A stretch of 64,000 bases of DNA from Paenibacillus validus NBRC 15382 (GTDB lineage: Bacteria; Bacillota; Bacilli; Paenibacillales; NBRC-103111), in assembly GCF_004000985.1 (NCBI RefSeq), contig NZ_BIMH01000005.1:62001-126000 (forward strand). The letters are read 5' to 3'. Position numbers and translations under genes: made by a program. Positions 59,990 to 64,000 of this stretch are shown here, one piece after another (position 1 is the first letter of the stretch; every line of letters begins with the position of its first letter). The notes under the pieces are model-generated. The model saw only the letters and a program-made list of their open reading frames with translations. It had not been told where the DNA came from and did not search any database.

Positions 59990-61261
59990 TTACTTAACGA
60001 ATAGCAAGGAAATTTGCGGCAATAGCACAATAACCAAGTAAGCGGCGATCATGCATAGAACGAATGGAATAATGGCTCTATCCAGTTTGGCTATCGGCAA
60101 GCCGGATATACTGGAAGCGACGAATAAGTTGACGCCAACCGGAGGCGTCAGCATGCCGATCTCCGCGCCTATGACCATGATCATGCCAAAATGAACAGGA
60201 TCGACGCCAAGAGGCTGCAAAACCGGCAATAAAATAGGAGCGAGAATAATAATGATGGTGACGGTTTCCATAAATGTGCCGACGATCAATATAAACAGGG
60301 CAATGATGAGCAATAAAACGGTGGGGTTATTCGATAAGCCAATGATCCACTCGCCAAAAACATTCGAAATTTGATAAAGCGTGATGAGCTGTGCAAAGGC
60401 CGTGGCCGTACATATAATAATCAACACGGTACCCGCCGTAATTGAACTATGGATCAGGACTTGCGGAAGCTTCTTCCACGTCAGTTCCCGGTAGATCCAC
60501 ATGCCCACGATAAAGCTGTATACCACTGCGATGGCGGCAGATTCTGTCGGGGTAAAAATTCCGGTGTAAATCCCCCCCAATATGAGGACGGGCCCCAATA
60601 AACTCCACTTCGCCGACCAACCTGTACGGAGCACGTTCCGGAACGAAAATCCTTGATTAAGGGTACGTACACCTTCTTTCTTGGAAATCCAGCCGACAAG
60701 CGCGATTAAAAACACAATAATGACGAGGGCAGGTCCGAAGCCCGCCAGGAACATATCCTTAACGGATGTGTCTGTAGAAATGGCATATAAGATCATCGGA
60801 ATGGAGGGGGGGATGATGATGCCTAACCCTCCGCCGGTTGCAGAAATGGAGGCGGCTGTCTCTTTCTTATATCCGGCGCTAGTCATGGCGGGTATCATAA
60901 TCGCTCCGATCGCGGCTACAGTAGCCGGGCTGGATCCGGAGATCGCGGCAAATATGGAGCACGCCAGCACGGTAGCAACGCCCAGCCCGCTTCTAAGATG
61001 ACCCGTAAAGCTTTGTACAAAATCAATGAGCCTTTGCGATATTCCTCCCGTTTCCATCAAGGCGCCTGACAATATAAACAAGGGAATGGCCAAGATAGGA
61101 AAGGAATCCAGAGACGTAAAAGACAATTGTCCCAAAAAGGTTAACGGCACGCCTCCCGCCCATAAGGAAAGAAGAACGGAAATCCCCAGGGCGAAGGCAA
61201 TTGGAATCCCCAGGAGCAATGTAATGAACAGCGAAATAGCCAGTACCCAGACAGCCTCCAT
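59990..61261 (-). CDS. dctM: TRAP transporter large permease DctM
   Basis: A 423-residue integral membrane protein with about 12 helices. Hallmarks: FPILAIPLFILSGALMETGGIS, GSSPATVAAIGAIMIPAM, GGGLGIIIPPSIPMILYA and TFMETVTIIIILAPILLPV. It is the large subunit of a TRAP transporter for carboxylates or similar acids, driven by an ion gradient. It lies 2 bases downstream of dctQ. Confidence 0.92.
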   Translation of the reverse strand: MEAVWVLAISLFITLLLGIPIAFALGISVLLSLWAGGVPLTFLGQLSFTSLDSFPILAIPLFILSGALMETGGISQRLIDFVQSFTGHLRSGLGVATVLACSIFAAISGSSPATVAAIGAIMIPAMTSAGYKKETAASISATGGGLGIIIPPSIPMILYAISTDTSVKDMFLAGFGPALVIIVFLIALVGWISKKEGVRTLNQGFSFRNVLRTGWSAKWSLLGPVLILGGIYTGIFTPTESAAIAVVYSFIVGMWIYRELTWKKLPQVLIHSSITAGTVLIIICTATAFAQLITLYQISNVFGEWIIGLSNNPTVLLLIIALFILIVGTFMETVTIIIILAPILLPVLQPLGVDPVHFGMIMVIGAEIGMLTPPVGVNLFVASSISGLPIAKLDRAIIPFVLCMIAAYLVIVLLPQISLLFVK

Positions 61262-61263
61262 AA

Positions 61264-61752
61264 CTATTCTCCTCCGGTTTGTTCTTTACGGGCAGCCGTT
61301 CGATAAATCCTTTGCATAATCCGAAGCGATAGGAGTGCATAACCGAATGGCACGAGGAAATAAACATACCCCATCTTGATCTGAAGGGAAGGCGAATGCT
61401 GATCGACAATCATGTTCTCTATGGCAACTTCGCAGCCGATTTTTATCATAACGATGGCAAACAGGAGCCAGATCGCATTCCGCAACAGATCGACTATACG
61501 ATTCGCCGATTGGGGAAGCAGTGTCGTCAGCAGTTCGACTCGAAAATGCCGGTTGTACTTGACCCCTAAACTGGCCGAAAGATAGACTAACGCGACGAAC
61601 AAATATCTGGCTAGCTCTTCGGTCCAATCGAGCGGAAGATTAAGGAAGTATCGGAATATGACTTGTAGAAACAACAGGACTGAAATGACGGATAGGAGGG
61701 AGGCGGCCCAAATCTCCTCAAAATAACGGTCAAGCTTACTTAGCCATTTCAT
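61264..61752 (-). CDS. dctQ: TRAP transporter small permease DctQ
   Basis: A 162-residue protein with four membrane helices: YFEEIWAASLLSVISVLLFLQ, TEELARYLFVALVYLSASLGV and later two more. WTEELARYLFVALVYLS and GYVYFLVPFGYALLSLR are family signatures. It sits between dctP and dctM and binds the large permease. Confidence 0.88.
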   Translation of the reverse strand: MKWLSKLDRYFEEIWAASLLSVISVLLFLQVIFRYFLNLPLDWTEELARYLFVALVYLSASLGVKYNRHFRVELLTTLLPQSANRIVDLLRNAIWLLFAIVMIKIGCEVAIENMIVDQHSPSLQIKMGYVYFLVPFGYALLSLRIMQRIYRTAARKEQTGGE

Positions 61753-61805
61753 ATGGACACCCCTCGAAACTTGAATTTATCTGAATGGCTTGGCGGATCG
61801 AAGCT

Positions 61806-62831
61806 TCATTTCACTGCATCCATAATTTTCGGCAGCAAATCTTTACCGATTTTGTCTGCATACTTTTCATTAATGGACTGGACCGCTTTACGGAACCCAT
61901 CCAACTCTTGCGGCGACAGCTCGGTGATCTTCATTCCATTGTCCTTCAACAGCTGCAAGGCAGCGGTTTCCCTTTCACGATTGATCTTGACCTGTTGTTC
62001 GGCTGCGGTCTCGGCCGCTTTACGGATTATTTGTTGGTCCGCTTTACTGAGCGAATCCATAAACTTCTTGCTGGCCATCAGCGGTGCGGGACTATAGGTG
62101 TGATTGGTCTTCGTTAAATATTTTTGCACCTCATAAAATTTGGTGGCCGCAATCTGTCCATACGGGTTCTCCTGGGCATCGACCGTTCCTTGCTGAAGAG
62201 CGGTAAAGAGCTCTGTGAAGGCCATCGGTGTCGGTTTCGCCCCCAATGCTTTCCACGTGTCGACGGTCAACGGATTCTCCGCTACCCGGACCTTAATATC
62301 CAGCAAATCTTTAACCGATTTAATTTCGTGCTTGTTGTTTGTCAAATTGCGGAATCCGAGCTCCATATAACTTAAACCGGCATAGCCCCTGGCCTCGCCG
62401 CTGTTCAGAATTTCCATGCCGACCGGGCCATGGAGAAAGCGGTCGACTTGTTGTTCGTCGGCAAATAAAAACGGCAAATCGTACGCCGTAAAGGCCGGGA
62501 CAAAATTGCCTAATGCCGATGGAGAGATGATGGCGGCCTGAACCGTTCCGATCTGAAGCGCTTCAGCGAGCTCACGGTCGCCGCCCATTTGACCGCTGTG
62601 AAAAATTTTGACCTGAATACTATGATTGCTTTCCTGTTCCACCATTTCCTTGAACTTGACCAAGCCTTCATGCAAGGAATGCTGTGAATTCACTGATGTT
62701 GCAAGGTTCAATACTTTGGCTTCTTGCTTCGTCCCGCCGGTTTGCGGTATTTGGGAACTTTTGCCGCTGCAGCCGGAGAGGATTAAACCGAGTATGCCCA
62801 AAACGCTCATTGACCGAAACCACATGTTCAT
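61806..62831 (-). CDS. dctP: TRAP transporter substrate-binding lipoprotein DctP
   Basis: A 341-residue lipoprotein. The start is ATG 62831 with GGGGGAAG upstream; a longer frame to 62936 lacks support. Lipobox LSGC (Cys at about 21). The mature domain carries LNLATSVNSQHSLHEGLVKFKEMVEQES, GGDRELAEALQIGTVQAAIIS, the conserved Arg in DLLDIKVRVAENPLTVDTWKALGA and GTVDAQENPYG. The Arg forms a salt bridge to the carboxylate of the ligand in the family. The ligand is unknown. First gene of dctPQM; a GntR-like operator lies upstream at 63003. Confidence 0.9.
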   Translation of the reverse strand: MNMWFRSMSVLGILGLILSGCSGKSSQIPQTGGTKQEAKVLNLATSVNSQHSLHEGLVKFKEMVEQESNHSIQVKIFHSGQMGGDRELAEALQIGTVQAAIISPSALGNFVPAFTAYDLPFLFADEQQVDRFLHGPVGMEILNSGEARGYAGLSYMELGFRNLTNNKHEIKSVKDLLDIKVRVAENPLTVDTWKALGAKPTPMAFTELFTALQQGTVDAQENPYGQIAATKFYEVQKYLTKTNHTYSPAPLMASKKFMDSLSKADQQIIRKAAETAAEQQVKINRERETAALQLLKDNGMKITELSPQELDGFRKAVQSINEKYADKIGKDLLPKIMDAVK

Positions 62832-63002
62832 GTGGACTTCCCCCTTAGAAATGACTTTGGATTGAGAACTGCCGCGCCCGTCTTCGTAATACTCTAGAAT
62901 CTTAGATGTTAAAAAATCTGAGACTGGACAAAGCACCTATACCCCAAAATGTATTCGCTTACATTTATGATTATGATAAATGCCATGCACTCAAAAAAGA
63001 CA

Positions 63003-63022
63003 ACATAACTAATATTATGTAA
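63003..63022 (-). promoter_or_regulatory. Operator-like palindrome upstream of dctP
   Basis: ACATAACTAATATTATGTAA matches the element upstream of the GntR gene at 16 of 20 positions and is itself an inverted repeat. It lies about 170 bases upstream of dctP and about 20 bases upstream of the promoter of the rightward gene at 63113. Confidence 0.5.
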
Positions 63023-63043
63023 CCTATATTTTTCGACGCTGGC

Positions 63044-63073
63044 TTGATTCAAGGAAATAAATGCTAGTACAAT
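63044..63073 (+). promoter_or_regulatory. Sigma-A promoter of the YcdB-like gene
   Basis: TTGATT (63044-63049), an 18-base spacer and TACAAT (63068-63073), 39 bases before ATG 63113. Confidence 0.55.
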
Positions 63074-63112
63074 AGAACAAGTTCGATTCAGGAATGGGGA
63101 AAGGGTGGCTGC

Positions 63113-63816
63113 ATGAAGCTTCTAACGGTTCAAGACGCAATAGCTAAAGTCAACGCCTGGTTCCATATTCCAGTCACACATGACGTGATCCATAGCGGTA
63201 TTTACCGCAATTCGGAGCCTAACCAGGTAAACCGATATTTTCCGCGGATCAGTATGAGGCTTTAAGGGTAAGCGATCATGTGACCGAGGTAGATCCTTGT
63301 GCGCCGCATCCTTTTTTTCCCGTACTGTCGGATGAAGAGGTGATTAAAGCCAAAGACATCGCCGTCTCCTATTTGCAGCAGCACATGAGCGAAGAAACGT
63401 GTCAGTACGCCTTTATTCGCAAGGAAGGACATGAAGTGGCAAGGAGCATGCAGGGAAATCGGCTTCAGGTTGAGATCCAACGCCTGTACAACGGAATACC
63501 TGTCATTGGGGGAGCCGTCCGTTTGTTTATAGATCGCGATAGTTGGGAGCTGAACCATGTCATGGACGGCCTGGAATTTTGGAAGATGGCCGCCAATTCT
63601 AACATCCTTGCATATAAAGAACCCCGAATTGCAATGGAAGAAGCATGGAGTAAACTGAAAGGAAAAGTCGAATTGAACCTGCATTACAGATTGGAGGAGG
63701 GCGTTCCGGCAAACGAAACAAAACGCGCGATCTCGGTCTACACGCTGGATTGCGATTGGATTTGCAATGCCGTTACGGGAGAAGTGACGAAGCTGGCTCT
63801 TCCAGGCACTCCTTAA
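63113..63816 (+). pseudogene. YcdB/YcdC-domain protein, frameshifted near 63220
   Basis: ATG 63113 follows AAGGGTGG at good spacing and opens a 50-codon frame (MKLLTVQDAIAKVNAWFHIP) that stops at 63263-63265. The next frame, from about 63220, continues GKPIFSADQYEALRVSDHVT and then EVDPCAPHPFFPVLSDEEVI into a long YcdB-like domain (IQRLYNGIPVIGGAVRLFID, RIAMEEAWSKLKGK) to the stop at 63814-63816. An in-frame stop just upstream of the second piece prevents reading it alone from 63113. A single frameshift or sequencing error would join the two. An alternative is a shorter gene starting at GTG 63280. Function: probably an extracytoplasmic spore or wall-associated domain; not established. Confidence 0.55.
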
Positions 63817-63850
63817 AATGATCACGGCGAGGGCCATATCCGTTCTCCGG

Positions 63851-63880
63851 CAGCCTGCATACTATGCGGGCTGTTTGTGT
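63851..63880 (+). terminator. Terminator after the YcdB-like gene
   Basis: CAGCCTGCAT with ATGCGGGCTG (one G-U) around ACT, followed by a T-rich run. Confidence 0.65.
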
Positions 63881-63972
63881 TTTTCCAAGTTCTACATATT
63901 TCCATTCAAGCCAGGTCATACTATGGAAAGTCGATCGGTTCAAGCTTATCTTTATCTGGAGGAGGCAGGGCA

Positions 63973-64000
63973 TTGTTCTTCTGGCAAAGATTTAAACATA
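63973..64000 (+). CDS. Possible start of a gene running off the right edge
   Basis: TTG 63973 follows GGAGGAGGCAGGGCA at about 8 bases and reads MFFWQRFKH before the window ends. Too short to name; the ribosome binding site is the only support. Confidence 0.3.

Noticed and set aside
1-64000. CRISPR arrays, tRNA, rRNA, IS elements or prophage
   Set aside because: I saw no regularly spaced repeats, cloverleaf-like genes, rRNA cores, transposase or phage genes; the tyrosine recombinase is XerS-like and not next to phage genes.

Overview
The window looks like the chromosome of a GC-rich, endospore-forming Bacillota, most likely Paenibacillaceae (Paenibacillus or a close relative). Reasons: strong AGGAGG-type ribosome binding sites on nearly every gene; frequent TTG and GTG starts; a Spo0E-type phosphatase; a YpdA-type bacillithiol disulfide reductase; the NfeD/FloT pair; a XerS-type recombinase; and several hypothetical families I associate with Paenibacillus. 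I saw no rRNA, tRNA, CRISPR array, prophage or insertion sequence. The genus is inferred from gene content only.

Layout. 1-3.4 kb: 3' end of topB, a DUF4395 membrane protein, a decayed collagen-like gene, a hemolysin-III/PAQR protein and an unassigned barrel-like protein. 3.4-5.2 kb: a zinc module (COG0523 metallochaperone plus Zur-type repressor) with a Zur-box-like palindrome next to its promoter. 5.2-10.9 kb: a sulfate import operon (cysP-cysT-cysW-cysA, alpha/beta hydrolase, YezD-like protein, unknown) behind a structured leader. 11-14.7 kb: an amino-acid ABC importer and an M20 peptidase. 14.7-16 kb: a cluster of very small genes. 16-19 kb: an orphan ABC ATPase, YpdA, and an oxidoreductase broken by an internal deletion. 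19-23 kb: a phosphodiester-glycosidase-like protein, a sigma-W-type promoter with NfeD/FloT, a tyrosine phosphatase and uridine kinase. 23.9-32.5 kb: two-component system plus MacAB-like exporter plus a 717-residue exported protein. 32.5-36.7 kb: uracil permease, iron alcohol dehydrogenase, MFS exporter. 36.7-41.6 kb: a repeat- and palindrome-bearing intergenic stretch, then a 2-oxoacid:ferredoxin oxidoreductase encoded as two fused polypeptides. 41.7-51 kb: a second two-component system and housekeeping singletons (DegV, EamA, SDR, Nudix, aldose epimerase, divergent SRAP). 51.4-53.9 kb: a PASTA pseudokinase convergent with xerS. 54-57.1 kb: a cobalamin riboswitch and the cobalt ECF transporter cbiMNQO. 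57.1-64 kb: a short IF-3 paralogue, a GntR regulator with an EamA transporter, a dctMQP TRAP transporter, and a frameshifted YcdB-like gene at the right end.

How the genes work together. Several blocks are nutrient-uptake modules with visible control elements: zinc (Zur box), sulfate (structured leader), cobalt (B12 riboswitch), and organic acids by TRAP. A 20-bp palindrome upstream of the GntR gene recurs upstream of dctP and suggests that GntR controls the TRAP operon. The most self-contained candidate for an undescribed system is the 23.9-32.5 kb locus: sensor, regulator, an exporter adaptor with two lipoyl/coiled-coil modules, ATPase, FtsX-like permease, a large exported protein and a small TTG-start protein, ended by a terminator. 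The sulfate leader RNA, the PASTA pseudokinase and the SRAP protein that keeps Cys2 but lacks the other catalytic motifs are further leads.
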